DNA of 64,000 nt from Actinomadura nitritigenes (GCF_017573545.1 NZ_JAGEOK010000009.1:62001-126000), one strand, 5' to 3'. Positions 29,319 to 37,902 are shown, numbered from the stretch's first letter. Numbers and translations: made by a program. The notes: generated by a model not told the origin, from the letters alone.

Positions 29319-30250
29319 CGCCGTGCCCCCCGGCCCCCGTCGGCCCGGAACTCCGCCTCGCCGCCGGTGAGCCGGAAGTAGACGTCCTCCAGCGTCGCCC
29401 GCTGGGTGGTGACCTCGGAGAAGACCACGCTCGACCGTCCCAGGGCCTCCACGACCTGGCGGGCCGTGAGCCCGGACACGCTCAGGGCGCCGCCGTCGAG
29501 GATCGTCGCTGCGCCCCCGGCGCGGCGCAGCGCCCCGGCGGCCTCGGCCGGCGCTGGCGTCCGCAGCAGGACCTGCTCACCGGCGGCCCGCGCGAGCAGC
29601 TCGTCGATGCCGCCGTCGGCGAGGACCTTGCCGCGGCCGATCACAACGGCGCGGTCGGCGATGCCTTGCAGCTCGCCCATCAGGTGGCTGGAGACGAGCA
29701 GCGCCCGCCCCTCGGCGGCGAGGGTGCGCAGCAGCCCGCGCATCCAGGCGATCCCCTCCGGGTCCATGCCGTTGAACGGCTCGTCCAAGATGACGACCGG
29801 TGGGTCGCCGAGCAGCGCCGCCGCGATGCCGAGGCGCTGGCGCATGCCCAGCGAGAAGCCGCCCGCCTTGCGGCGGGCCGCCGGCGCGAGGCCGACCTGC
29901 TCGATCACGGCGTCGACCCGGCCGGTCGTCAGGGACTGGGAGCGGGCCAGCCACAGCAGGTGGTCACGGGCGGTGCGGCCGGGCTGGACGGCGGCGGCGT
30001 CGACCAGCGCCCCGACATGGCGCAGCGGATTCCGCAGATCCTGATAGCGGTGCCCGCCGACCCGCGCACGGCCCTCGTCGGGAGCGTCGAGTCCGAGGAT
30101 CACCCGGATGGTGGTGGACTTCCCCGCCCCGTTCGGGCCGATGAAGCCGGTCACCTTGCCCGGCGGAGCGGTGAAGGTCACGCCGTCGAGGGCGAGTGCG
30201 GACCGGAACCGTTTGCGCAGGCCGGTGACTTCGATGATCGCGTCGTCCAC
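29315..30250 (-). CDS. ABC transporter ATP-binding protein
   Basis: A 311-residue ATPase with Walker A GPNGAGKSTTIR, Q-loop region HVGALVDAAAVQPGRTARDHL, signature FSLGMRQRLGIAAALL, Walker B VVILDEPFNGMDPEG and H-switch LLVSSHLMGEL. It resembles BcrA/lantibiotic-type exporters. It is the first gene of a three-gene ATPase-permease-permease operon coupled by ATGA overlaps. The GTG at 30250 is used, 185 bp from the divergent response-regulator gene that probably controls the operon. Confidence 0.9.
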   Translation of the reverse strand: MDDAIIEVTGLRKRFRSALALDGVTFTAPPGKVTGFIGPNGAGKSTTIRVILGLDAPDEGRARVGGHRYQDLRNPLRHVGALVDAAAVQPGRTARDHLLWLARSQSLTTGRVDAVIEQVGLAPAARRKAGGFSLGMRQRLGIAAALLGDPPVVILDEPFNGMDPEGIAWMRGLLRTLAAEGRALLVSSHLMGELQGIADRAVVIGRGKVLADGGIDELLARAAGEQVLLRTPAPAEAAGALRRAGGAATILDGGALSVSGLTARQVVEALGRSSVVFSEVTTQRATLEDVYFRLTGGEAEFRADGGRGARR

Positions 30251-30307
30251 GTGCTCGTCCGTCCCTTGTCGTTGGCGATGGCACTGCGACGTAGGTGTAC
30301 GACACGG

Positions 30308-30342
30308 CCGGTGTCGGCCCGGTGTCGGCCGCCGACACCGGG
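30308..30342. promoter_or_regulatory. Direct and inverted GGTGTCGG repeats between ABC operon and two-component system
   Basis: GGTGTCGGCC occurs at 30310-30319 and 30321-30330 (11-bp phasing), and the reverse copy GCCGACACC follows at 30331-30339. The arms CCCGGTGTCGGC and GCCGACACCGGG form a 12-bp perfect inverted repeat around one base. OmpR/PhoP-type regulators commonly bind 11-bp-phased direct repeats, so this is a good candidate site for the adjacent response regulator. Confidence 0.55.
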
Positions 30343-30435
30343 CTGACACCCGGGTGCTGGCATCGTTGCGGTGACGGCGTCCCGCCCCGATGCGGGTGCG
30401 GCCGCCGCCCTCAGGCAGCGGAACGGAGAACGTTC

Positions 30436-31098
30436 GTGAGAGTGCTCGTCGTCGAGGATTTCGAGATCCTGGCCCGCTCGATCGGCACCGGCCTGCGCCG
30501 CGAGGGCATGGCGGTGGACGTGGTCCTGGACGGCGCCGACGCGCTGGAGCACCTGGCGATCACCCGCTACGACGTCGTGATCCTGGACCGGGACCTGCCC
30601 GGAGTCCACGGCGACGAGGTGTGCGAGAGCATCGTGGCCGGGCGCTCCGGCAGCCGCGTCCTGATGCTCACCGCGGCGAGCACCGTCAAGGACCGCGTCG
30701 ACGGCCTCGGGCTGGGCGCCGACGACTACCTGCCCAAGCCGTTCGACTTCTCCGAACTCGTCGCCCGCGTCCGCGCCCTGGGCCGCCGCTCCACGCCGGC
30801 GACGCCGCCCACACTGAGCGCGGCCGACCTCACCCTCGATCCGAGCCGCCGGGTCGCCTTCCGCGCCGGGCGGCGCCTGGAGCTCAGCCCGAAGGAGTTC
30901 GCCGTCCTCGAATGCCTCCTCGCCTCCGACCGCCGGGTGGTCTCCACCGAGGAACTCCTGGAACGGGTCTGGGACGAAGAGGCCGACCCCTTCACCACCG
31001 CGGTCAAGACGACGATCCGCCGGCTGCGCGCGAAGCTCGGCGACCCGCCCGTCATCCACACCGTCCGTGAGGGCGGTTACCGGATCGGAGACGCGTGA
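30436..31098 (+). CDS. OmpR/PhoB-type response regulator
   Basis: A 220-residue regulator: receiver domain starting VRVLVVEDFEIL with acidic pair Glu7-Asp8, phospho-acceptor Asp51 in VVILDRDLPG and Lys in LPKPFDFSELVARV; winged-helix output domain in LELSPKEFAVLECLLASDRRVVSTEELLERVW and VIHTVREGGYRIGDA. The GTG start follows GGAGAA. Its stop overlaps the kinase start (TGATG), so the two are co-translated. It is divergent from the ABC exporter operon, its likely target. Confidence 0.92.
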   Translation: MRVLVVEDFEILARSIGTGLRREGMAVDVVLDGADALEHLAITRYDVVILDRDLPGVHGDEVCESIVAGRSGSRVLMLTAASTVKDRVDGLGLGADDYLPKPFDFSELVARVRALGRRSTPATPPTLSAADLTLDPSRRVAFRAGRRLELSPKEFAVLECLLASDRRVVSTEELLERVWDEEADPFTTAVKTTIRRLRAKLGDPPVIHTVREGGYRIGDA

Positions 31099-32198
31099 TG
31101 CGCCCCCTCGACGCGGTCATGTCCCTCTTCCGCCGCAGGCGCAGGCCCATGCTCCGGGCCCAGCTCGCCCTGCTGTACTCGGGGTTCTTCCTCTGCCTGC
31201 TCGCCGCCGTGCTCCTGGCCACCGACCTCCTGTACGGCCACACGGCGGCGAGGGCCCCCGCGAACGTCGCCCCCGGCGCCGACCAGGTCGGCGACAGCCA
31301 CCGGTTCGAATTCGCTCCCGCCGCCATCGGCCTGGCCGCCGCGGTCGTCGCGCTCACCGGAGCCTGGTGGCTGGCCGGACGGTTCCTGCGCCCCCTGCGC
31401 GCCATCAACACCACCGCGCGGGAGATCTCCGCCACGAACCTCAACCGCCGGCTCGACCTCGACGGCTCCAACGACGAACTCGCCGACCTCAGCAGAACCC
31501 TCAACGACCTCTTCGCGCGGCTCGAGGCGTCCTTCGAGTCCCAGCGCCGCTTCGTGGCCAACGCCTCGCACGAACTGCGCACTCCCCTCGCCGGGCAACG
31601 CACCCTCCTGCAAGTCGCCCTCGCCGACCCCGAGGTCAGCGCCGAAGCCCTGCGGACGGCCTGCGAACAGGCGCTACAACTCGGCGACCAGCAAGAACGC
31701 CTCATCGAGGCGCTGCTCACCCTGGCGACCAGCGAACACGGCGTCGAACAGTGGGAGCCGGTCGATCTCGACCAGATCACCGAAGCCGTCATCGCCGGCC
31801 GCAGACGACAGGCCGAACGCCGCGGAATCACCATTGATGCCGCGCTCCGCCCGGCACCGGCCACCGGCGACCCCAGACTCATCGAGCGGCTCGTGACCAA
31901 CCTCGTCGACAACGCGTTGCGCCACAACACACCCGAAGGGCACGTCCAGATCACCACGGACTCGGTCGGGGGCGAGGCTCGCATCGCGGTCGGCAACACC
32001 GGCCCGGCGATCCCGCCCGCTGAGGTCGACCGGCTCTTCCGGCCCTTCCAACGGATCAGCGGCACTCGTGCCCGCCACCCCGACGGCCACGGGCTCGGCC
32101 TCGCCATCGTGCACGCCATCGCCCACGCCCACGGCGCCACACTGACCGCGCGCCCCGGCCCGGAAGGAGGACTCGACGTCGAAGTGACCTTCCACTGA
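31098..32198 (+). CDS. Sensor histidine kinase
   Basis: A 366-residue kinase with two transmembrane helices (about residues 21-45 and 72-96) bounding a short ~25-residue external loop, a HAMP domain (RFLRPLRAINTTAREISATN), phospho-accepting His158 in NASHELRTPL, N box NLVDNALRHN, and G box GHGLGLAIVHAIAHAHG. The tiny sensor loop is typical of kinases that sense membrane or cell-envelope stress or work with the partner ABC transporter (inference). Coupled to the response regulator by a one-base overlap. Confidence 0.92.
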   Translation: MRPLDAVMSLFRRRRRPMLRAQLALLYSGFFLCLLAAVLLATDLLYGHTAARAPANVAPGADQVGDSHRFEFAPAAIGLAAAVVALTGAWWLAGRFLRPLRAINTTAREISATNLNRRLDLDGSNDELADLSRTLNDLFARLEASFESQRRFVANASHELRTPLAGQRTLLQVALADPEVSAEALRTACEQALQLGDQQERLIEALLTLATSEHGVEQWEPVDLDQITEAVIAGRRRQAERRGITIDAALRPAPATGDPRLIERLVTNLVDNALRHNTPEGHVQITTDSVGGEARIAVGNTGPAIPPAEVDRLFRPFQRISGTRARHPDGHGLGLAIVHAIAHAHGATLTARPGPEGGLDVEVTFH

Positions 32199-32271
32199 CC
32201 CGTCCCACCGGCCCAACGCCCACGCCGGGTCGCAACACCGGTCGCGAGTTCGGTGGCCGTTCCGAAGCGGC

Positions 32272-32790
32272 TCAAGGCGTGTCGAGCGCTCCACGGAGGC
32301 GGGCGGCCATTGCCGCGGTCTCGTCCGGGGACATGCGGAGCACGCCGTTCTCGGTCATGAGGGCGTGGAACTGCTGTTGGCGGTAGGGGACGCCCGGTGG
32401 CAGTCCGGCGATGTGCCAGTGCAGGTGGGCGTTGCCTTGTCGGCTTCCGAGTGACAGCAGGTACGTGCGTTCTGGCTCTATGACCGACTCGACGGCCAGG
32501 GCCACTCGCCGGACGGTCAGCATCAGCCGGGTGTAGGCGGGCTCGTCGAGGTCCCGGACGACGTGTTCGACGTGGGCCTTCGGAGCGACCAGGACCTTGC
32601 CGGCGAGGGTGGGCCATCGGTCCAGGAAGGCCACGGTCTCGTCGTCCTCGTAGATCGTCTCGTGTGCGTAGCCGGGATCTCCGGCGAGGAAGGCACAGAC
32701 GAAGCACGGCCCGCCGCGCGCCCGGGTCTCGTACGCCTCATGGTCCATGGGCTGCCGGCCTGTCGTCATCCCACGATCCTCTCCCCACAA
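32272..32790 (-). CDS. HIT family protein
   Basis: A 172-residue histidine-triad hydrolase. It has the PCFVCAFLAGDPGYAHETIYED opening, KVLVAPKAHVEHVVRDLDE, and the catalytic triad motif NAHLHWHIAGLPPG. The family hydrolyses nucleotide phosphoramidates or dinucleoside polyphosphates. The ATG at 32790 or the in-frame ATG (MTTGRQPMDHEAYETRAR) may be used; the latter fits family length. Confidence 0.87.
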   Translation of the reverse strand: MWGEDRGMTTGRQPMDHEAYETRARGGPCFVCAFLAGDPGYAHETIYEDDETVAFLDRWPTLAGKVLVAPKAHVEHVVRDLDEPAYTRLMLTVRRVALAVESVIEPERTYLLSLGSRQGNAHLHWHIAGLPPGVPYRQQQFHALMTENGVLRMSPDETAAMAARLRGALDTP

Positions 32791-32854
32791 GATCAGAGTC
32801 GATCGGGACGAGCTTCGCCGACGTGGTCATCGCACTGGCCGCCTCGATCCGGGC

Positions 32855-33421
32855 TCAGGTCGGCCGGGCGGCGGGCCTGAGGCCGTCCATCAGGAGGTCC
32901 AGCAGGCGACCGGCCTTGGCTTCATGCTCGCGCCGGGGGGCCACGGTGAAGATGCCGATGAGGGAGGCGGCGATGTCCTCGGCGGTGACGTCGGAGCGGA
33001 GGTCGCCCGCCGCGCGACCGGCGTCGAGAATCGTGGTGATGGCGGCCAGTAGCTCGCTGCGGGTCTGCGCATGCGCGATCTCGCCCGACTCGATCATCGC
33101 GAGCAGCGTGTCGAGCATGCCGTTCTTGGTCGCGATCCAGTCCCCGAACAGGTCCATCCAGCGCCGCATCGCCTCAGCCGGAGGCATCCGGCCGAGCAGC
33201 TCGCCGGCGCCGGCCGTCAGCCGCACGACCTGGTCCCGGTAGACCGCATCGACCAGCGCCTCACGGGTCGGGAAGTGCCGGTAGAGCGTGGCGATGCCGA
33301 CTCCGGCCTCGCGGGCGATCGCGCGCATCGACGGCTCGCCGTCAGCCGACACGAACACGCGGGTCGCCACCGCGAGCAACTGGTCCCGGTTGCGGGTCGC
33401 GTCCGCCCGTGGCGCGCGCAT
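32855..33421 (-). CDS. TetR family transcriptional regulator
   Basis: About 188 residues starting MRAPRADATRNRDQLL, with HTH AIAREAGVGIATLYRHFPTREALVDAVY and a SACE_7040-like C-terminal domain ending LLMDGLRPAARPT. An ATG five codons upstream is an alternative start. It is divergent from the oxidoreductase at 33532, with an 8-bp-arm palindrome between them. Confidence 0.88.
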   Translation of the reverse strand: MRAPRADATRNRDQLLAVATRVFVSADGEPSMRAIAREAGVGIATLYRHFPTREALVDAVYRDQVVRLTAGAGELLGRMPPAEAMRRWMDLFGDWIATKNGMLDTLLAMIESGEIAHAQTRSELLAAITTILDAGRAAGDLRSDVTAEDIAASLIGIFTVAPRREHEAKAGRLLDLLMDGLRPAARPT

Positions 33422-33473
33422 CTCCGCCTCAGCCAAAACGGATCACGCTCCGGTTGTGTTACGGTCATCCATG

Positions 33474-33495
33474 GAAACGGAGCATAGTCCGTTTC
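33474..33495. promoter_or_regulatory. TetR operator GAAACGGA-6-TCCGTTTC
   Basis: A perfect inverted repeat with 8-bp arms and a 6-bp spacer lies in the 110-bp gap between the TetR gene and the oxidoreductase, 37 bp before the oxidoreductase start. AAACGGA-type arms around ATAG-like spacers are common for small actinomycete TetR regulators. Binding is inferred. Confidence 0.65.
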
Positions 33496-33531
33496 AAGGC
33501 GCTCCCTCGGTCCCCAAGGAGACAGGCGTAC

Positions 33532-34488
33532 ATGCAGGAACAGAGCGATCGACCACCGGCGGGCAGGAGCAGGGCGGTCCGGCTCGATTCGTTCGGCGGT
33601 CCCGAAGTCCTGGACGTCCGTGAGGTTCCCGCGCCGCAGGTGGGTCCGGGACAGATCCGCGTGCGGGTCACCGCGGCCGGTCTGAACCCGATGGACTGGA
33701 TCATGACCGCCGACGCGGACACCGCCACCCGGTTCGGCCTGAGCCTCCCGGCCGGGTTCGGAACCGACTACGCGGGACGGGTCGACCAGGTCGGTGACGG
33801 GGTGACCGGCTTCGCCCCCGGCGACCGGGTGTTCGGGGGCGCCCTGTCCCGCTCGGTCGCCGACCACGTGGTGATCGACCCGGCCGGGGAGACCGCGGCG
33901 AACGAGGCCCACCACACTCCTGACGGCGTCGACGACCGCACCGCCGCCACCCTCACGATCGCCGGCCGCACGGCATCCGCCGCCCTCGCCGTGGTCGCCC
34001 TTGGCCCGGACGACACGGTGCTGATCGGCGGCGCGGCGGGCGGGGTCGGGGTGTTCGCCGTCCAGCTGGCCCGGATCGCAGGAGCGCGCGTGATCGGGAC
34101 GGGATCGGCGGCATCATCCGATTTCCTGCGCGATCTCGGGGCCGAGCCGGTCGCCTACGGCAACGGCTTGGCCGACCGGGTCCGAGCCCTCGCTCCCGGC
34201 GGTGTCACCGCCGCCATCGACCTGCACGGAACGGAGACGGTGCACGCCGCAAGGGAACTCGGCGTCCCGGACGGCCGCATCTGCACCATCGCCGCGCAAG
34301 TCGACGGCGTGCCGACGGCCAACGGCGCGAGCGCCGCCCCCGGCACCCTGGAAGAGGTCGCCCGCCTGGTCGCGGCGGGCCGCCTTCGGGTGCCCATCGC
34401 GGCGAGCTTCCCGGTCGAGCAGATCCGCCGCGCGGCCGAACTCCAGGCCGGCCGGCACGCGCACGGCAAGATCGTCATCGACCTCTGA
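33532..34488 (+). CDS. NADP-dependent oxidoreductase (MDR, quinone reductase-like)
   Basis: A 318-residue zinc-free medium-chain reductase: SRAVRLDSFGGPEVLDVREVP at the start, AAGLNPMDW, PAGFGTDYAGRVDQVGDGV, and cofactor motif VLIGGAAGGVGVFAVQLAR. The ATG at 33532 follows AAGGAGACAGG within ten bases. Probably repressed by the divergent TetR and induced by an electrophile or quinone (inference). Confidence 0.88.
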   Translation: MQEQSDRPPAGRSRAVRLDSFGGPEVLDVREVPAPQVGPGQIRVRVTAAGLNPMDWIMTADADTATRFGLSLPAGFGTDYAGRVDQVGDGVTGFAPGDRVFGGALSRSVADHVVIDPAGETAANEAHHTPDGVDDRTAATLTIAGRTASAALAVVALGPDDTVLIGGAAGGVGVFAVQLARIAGARVIGTGSAASSDFLRDLGAEPVAYGNGLADRVRALAPGGVTAAIDLHGTETVHAARELGVPDGRICTIAAQVDGVPTANGASAAPGTLEEVARLVAAGRLRVPIAASFPVEQIRRAAELQAGRHAHGKIVIDL

Positions 34489-34753
34489 ACCAAGGCCGTA
34501 GCGATGTCGTAGTCACTGATCAGGCGGGGGCCTCCCGCCCACTAGAGAGCCCAGGGCTCTCCTCATCAAGGCGGCTGCCCTCGTCGTGTCCTCGCCGCAG
34601 CATCGCCGCCGAGTCATCCCCAACGCCGCGAAACCTTCCGTCTGGAAGCAGCAACCACCAAGCGGCCGGACCGTCTATCGAGCTCGTACTACATGCCTGA
34701 CGTGTGCCTGTGGTGGGCGTTGGCTGTCGTCGTCGTTGTCGTCAGGGCAGTCG

Positions 34754-35002
34754 TCACCCTTCAGCGCGTCGATGCCGCCCCTTCAACCGCCGGACACGCC
34801 GCTCGTGCTGGCCGGCGCGGCGCCGCTGGGCGCGGTCGATGAACAACGTTCGCGGGTCGGCCGCCAGCTCGTACAGCTCGACTTCGAACGGGTCTGCGTC
34901 GTACTCGATGAGACGAGCCAAGGTGGCTCGATCCTGCTCGGTGGTGACCCGCCGGCGCACGTGTTCCCGCCAGAGGCGCTCGCTCGCCTCGGCCTCGTCC
35001 AT
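34754..35002 (-). CDS. Small hypothetical protein
   Basis: An 82-residue charged protein, MDEAEASERLWREHVRRRV followed by TTEQDRATLARLIEYDADPFEVELYELAADPRTLFIDRAQ across residues 20-59 and an Arg-rich tail. I do not recognise it. The coherent helix-forming, non-repetitive composition argues for a real gene, but no strong ribosome-binding site is visible. It lies in a decayed stretch next to IS remnants. Confidence 0.35.
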   Translation of the reverse strand: MDEAEASERLWREHVRRRVTTEQDRATLARLIEYDADPFEVELYELAADPRTLFIDRAQRRRAGQHERRVRRLKGRHRRAEG

Positions 35003-35227
35003 GCTCCGACGATAACTGCTTGTCGCGCCGTGAACACCTGGATGCGAACTACCGGCGACCCGGACCTTCGAGGTCCTGCCCGGGCCATGACGAGTGCCGA
35101 TGGAAGGTCGCTTAAGGCGTTGTAGGCCACCATTGCTGTTGTGCAACAACCGCTGGGATCCGAACCCGCTGTCAGCTTGGGAGTCATCCGATCTCGGCCG
35201 TTATGACCGCTGACCTGGCGTTGGACC

Positions 35228-35305
35228 ATGCCGAAGGTGACCGTGAATGACGCACTCGACAACGCTCTGATGGAGTCGACGATCGGGCTGTACGAAGACC
35301 GAGCC
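35228..35305 (+). pseudogene. IS3-family transposase (OrfB) remnant
   Basis: A short stretch translates to VNDALDNALMESTIGLYEDR, matching the highly conserved GDALDNALAESTIGLYKTE segment of IS3-family integrase-core transposases. Nothing recognisable precedes or follows it, so only a fragment remains. The 400 bp between the small gene at 34754-35002 and the IS at 35401 otherwise hold no gene I can support. Confidence 0.6.
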
Positions 35306-35400
35306 GTTTCACTTCCTGTGTCTCATCTTGGCCACCTGATCCGGTTGAACGCCACGCCACAGCCGCCGAGCTGTCAAGATCAACAAGATGCGACAGAGAG

Positions 35401-36319
35401 TGACCCTTTTTCATCCTCGGGTGACCTCGTAGCTCTGTAGGACGGCGATGGCTTTGACCAGGTGGCCGGCCTTGCCGGGGCTGCAGCGGAGTTTGCGGAG
35501 CAGCTTCCATGACTTCAGCTGGGCGTTTGCGCGTTCGCCGGGTCCGCGGAGCTTGGCGTGCGAGCGGTTGGCCTGCTTTTGCGACTCGGGCTTGTTGCGT
35601 CCCTTGTACGGGGTGATGACCACCGAGGCCTCGGCGCCTTGATAGCCCTTGTCGGCCAGCGTGGTGATCCCGGCCTTATCCAGCTCGCGCAGGATGCCCC
35701 ACACGCGGGCGGCGGTCAGGTCGTGCGTGCGGCCGGGCAGCGCTCCCGACGTCCACACGATCGTCCCGTCCGGACCTGCGATCACCTGTATGTTCATCCC
35801 ATGGCAGCGGTGCTTGGCCGAGTAGTACGGCCGGTCGGCCCGCACCCGGTCGCATGCGATGAGCGTCCCGTCCAGCACCAGCAGTTGCAGCCCGTCCTTG
35901 CCGGCCTTCCGCAACGCCGCCGTCAGCTTCGGCGACCGCGCCGACAGCAGCGCCACCGCCTCCTGGATATACCGCCAGGCCGTACTCGTTGACACCCCGA
36001 ACCCGGCCCCGAGCTCGGCGAAGGTCTCACCTTTGCGCAGGTGGACCAGCACCAGTAGAGCCTGCCGCCCCGGGGTGAGCAGCCGCCAGGGCGTCCCGAG
36101 GGACTTGCGGCACCGGCGAATCAGTCTCGCCAGGTAGTTCAGCGTTGAACGCGACAAATCGACGGCAGCACGGTAGAACAGCACGCGGGGCCCCTGGTTC
36201 GGACGTCGAGATTGTGGTGATCAAGTCGTCTACCAGGGGCTTCTTCACTTCACTGTCCGAACGTCAGCATCGCGATCGCTCCGTGATCACCATCACCCCG
36301 GGGCGATGAAAAAGGGTCA
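35401..36319 (-). mobile_element. IS5-type insertion sequence (complete)
   Basis: A 919-bp element bounded by 15-bp perfect terminal inverted repeats TGACCCTTTTTCATC (left) and its complement (right), carrying one transposase gene. AGTGA occurs at both junctions (35399-35403 and 36319-36323), partly overlapping the ends, so the exact target duplication (possibly TGA) is ambiguous. Deleting the element with one copy joins ATG CGA CAG AGA to GTG ATC ATT and extends the downstream reading frame, so it has split a gene. Confidence 0.88.
35411..36184 (-). CDS. IS5-family DDE transposase
   Basis: A 257-residue transposase with an N-terminal HTH (RKGETFAELGAGFGVSTSTAWRYIQEAV) and a DDE_Tnp_4-like catalytic core: first Asp in LLVLDGTLIACDRV, second in TTLADKGYQGAEASVVITPYKG, Glu in PGERANAQLKSWKLLRK. 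The full length and intact ends suggest it may still be active. The terminal repeats lie 10 bp beyond the stop and about 135 bp before the start. Confidence 0.88.
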   Translation of the reverse strand: MLFYRAAVDLSRSTLNYLARLIRRCRKSLGTPWRLLTPGRQALLVLVHLRKGETFAELGAGFGVSTSTAWRYIQEAVALLSARSPKLTAALRKAGKDGLQLLVLDGTLIACDRVRADRPYYSAKHRCHGMNIQVIAGPDGTIVWTSGALPGRTHDLTAARVWGILRELDKAGITTLADKGYQGAEASVVITPYKGRNKPESQKQANRSHAKLRGPGERANAQLKSWKLLRKLRCSPGKAGHLVKAIAVLQSYEVTRG

Positions 36320-36976
36320 GTGATCATTGGTACGGCGGCGGCTTTCGTCCTGCTGCTGACGTTCGCAACGGCAATATGGTGGAAGTTCTTCTACGAGCCT
36401 CCCATCAGCGGCCCGATCGCCGAGGCGTTCACGAAGGCCGCCCCGGTCCGTCCTGCCGACTCGGACGGCGCTAACAAGTCTTTGACAGACTCATCGCTGT
36501 TTTCGCACGCCCCCGATCCGTGCAAGCTACTGCAGTCCCTTGGCGAATTCACCGATACGGTCAAAGACGCCGGGTCGTGCCGGCATGTCAGCGAGGTGGC
36601 GGATGGGTATAAGACCTACGAGGTGAGGGCCACTGCGGTTCCCAAGGCGACGGACGGTGGGGCGGTGGCCGAAGCCGTTCGCAGGTACGATGCGTTGGCC
36701 CGCGAGGCCCATGGCCCGGCGTTCAGCGAGAATGACGCGAAGTTCAAGCACTTCTTCAGTGCGCTGACCGGTCCTGGCGAGCAGGCGTTCACCAGGTACA
36801 CCTATATGCAGTCCAACCTGCACGGCTACCTGCACTACTCCGGGGCCGAGGTGGTCTTCAGAGCCCGCAACCTTGTGGTGGAGGTGCGGGTGCAGTCGCC
36901 CGACGACAAGCGGAGTCGGCAACTCAACCTGGTCTATGCCGCCGCATGCAAGATCGCTCCGACACTGAAACCCTGA
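36320..36976 (+). pseudogene. Membrane-anchored hypothetical protein, 5' end displaced by the IS
   Basis: A 218-residue frame starting one base after the IS end. It has one N-terminal transmembrane helix (TAAAFVLLLTFATAIWW) and an extracytoplasmic domain with a probable disulfide pair (DPCKLLQSL; GSCRHVSEV) and ending YAAACKIAPTLKP, reminiscent of DUF3558-like exported actinomycete proteins. The GTG at 36320 could start translation, but joining across the IS gives MRQRV immediately upstream, so the native start region lies on the other side of the insertion (ATG at 35388). Promoter and ribosome-binding site are probably lost. Confidence 0.6.
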
Positions 36977-37239
36977 GCCGGTCGTTTCGGCGACGATCCG
37001 CCGCCTCCCGGAACACTGATGACGCGGCGGTCGGGGATTGCCTCGCCACACTTGCGTCTCGCTGCTGCTCCGCCTGGGCATCGCACCCAACGTCGTCGGC
37101 CAGCGACATCGAGGTGACCACGACGATCTCGACGACAAGCGCGCGGCACTCCGGAAGCTGGGGGATGCCCTCGGCTGACCCGCCGTACTCCTAACGGCCT
37201 CGGTGCGCGTCTGGGGTCGTTAATCGCTTTGGGGGTGCA

Positions 37240-37677
37240 ATGGGGACGTTCTATGGTCGGCTGATGCGCTACCTGCCGATGTCCCTGGCGCTGGGGGCTC
37301 TGCGTCGCGGGCGCGGCATCGAGCAACTCCTCGGCGGCTTTGAAGAAGAGGGGCGCCGAGGAGTGAAGCACGCGTTGATCTTTCCGGCGCCCAGGGGCCT
37401 CTGTTACGTCATGTGTACGGCTGTTGAAGACACGGCGGAACTCGATCGGCACGGGGGTCTTCTCTATCCGAGCGATGATGCCTTCTACCCAGAGGACGCC
37501 AACAGAGAGGGCACCCGACCGGTCGGCAGTGCTCCGACACCAGAGGGGGCTATTGAGCTAGCCGAGCGCGAGCTGGATGCTGATCCGCGCCTGTGGGTCA
37601 ACCTGGGAATGTTGGGCTACGAGTACAGAGACTTCGTTGAGCGAGGCCGGCCGCTCGGCCGCTGGAAGCCGTCATGA
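37240..37677 (+). CDS. Hypothetical protein
   Basis: A 145-residue protein I do not recognise. The N-terminus is basic with a weak hydrophobic stretch (LMRYLPMSLALGALRRGRG). The middle reads HALIFPAPRGLCYVMCTAVEDTAELDRHGG and the C-terminus NLGMLGYEYRDFVERGRPLG. A second ATG (MRYLPMS) eight codons in is an alternative. A strong bidirectional terminator follows 16 bp after the stop. It is the last chromosomal gene before the leftmost att copy. Confidence 0.5.
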   Translation: MGTFYGRLMRYLPMSLALGALRRGRGIEQLLGGFEEEGRRGVKHALIFPAPRGLCYVMCTAVEDTAELDRHGGLLYPSDDAFYPEDANREGTRPVGSAPTPEGAIELAERELDADPRLWVNLGMLGYEYRDFVERGRPLGRWKPS

Positions 37678-37692
37678 GGGGACGGTGCCGTC

Positions 37693-37728
37693 AAAAGGCC
37701 CGGAACCGAGACGGGTTCCGGGCCTTTT
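37693..37728. terminator. Bidirectional terminator next to leftmost att copy
   Basis: A 15-bp perfect stem, arms AAAAGGCCCGGAACC and GGTTCCGGGCCTTTT around a 6-base loop, has T-runs on both strands. It ends the 37240-37677 gene and, read on the minus strand, would lie immediately downstream of a tRNA 3' end, so it is probably the original tRNA-Phe terminator left behind by integration. Confidence 0.8.
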
Positions 37729-37742
37729 GGCTGGTCAGAAGC

Positions 37743-37785
37743 GTGGGCAGGGGCGGGGTCGAACCGCCGACCTTCCGCTGTTCAG
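37743..37785 (-). repeat. att copy 1 (truncated tRNA-Phe 3' half)
   Basis: 43 bp matching the 3' half of tRNA-Phe (59513-59555) with one mismatch (CCGCTGTTCAG instead of CCGCTTTTCAG). The 20 bp to its left, CTTTTGGCTGGTCAGAAGC, also match att copy 2. It lacks the 5' half of the tRNA and cannot encode a tRNA. It marks the outer left boundary of the integrated array. Confidence 0.85.
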
Positions 37786-37902
37786 CTATGGCAACACCCC
37801 TACCGGTGAAGCATCGGCCGAGGCTGAGCGGCTGTCGGCGTGCATTCGTGGCTGGTGCTGGTGCCTGCTGTTGCTGTCACCGCTGCTGTCAGTCTTCGCG
37901 AG

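Noticed and set aside
37743..37785. Possible tRNA gene at 37743 (and at 40940)
   Set aside because: Only the 3' half (T-arm, acceptor 3' strand, part of the anticodon arm) is present; the 5' acceptor strand and D-arm are missing, so these are attachment-site duplications.
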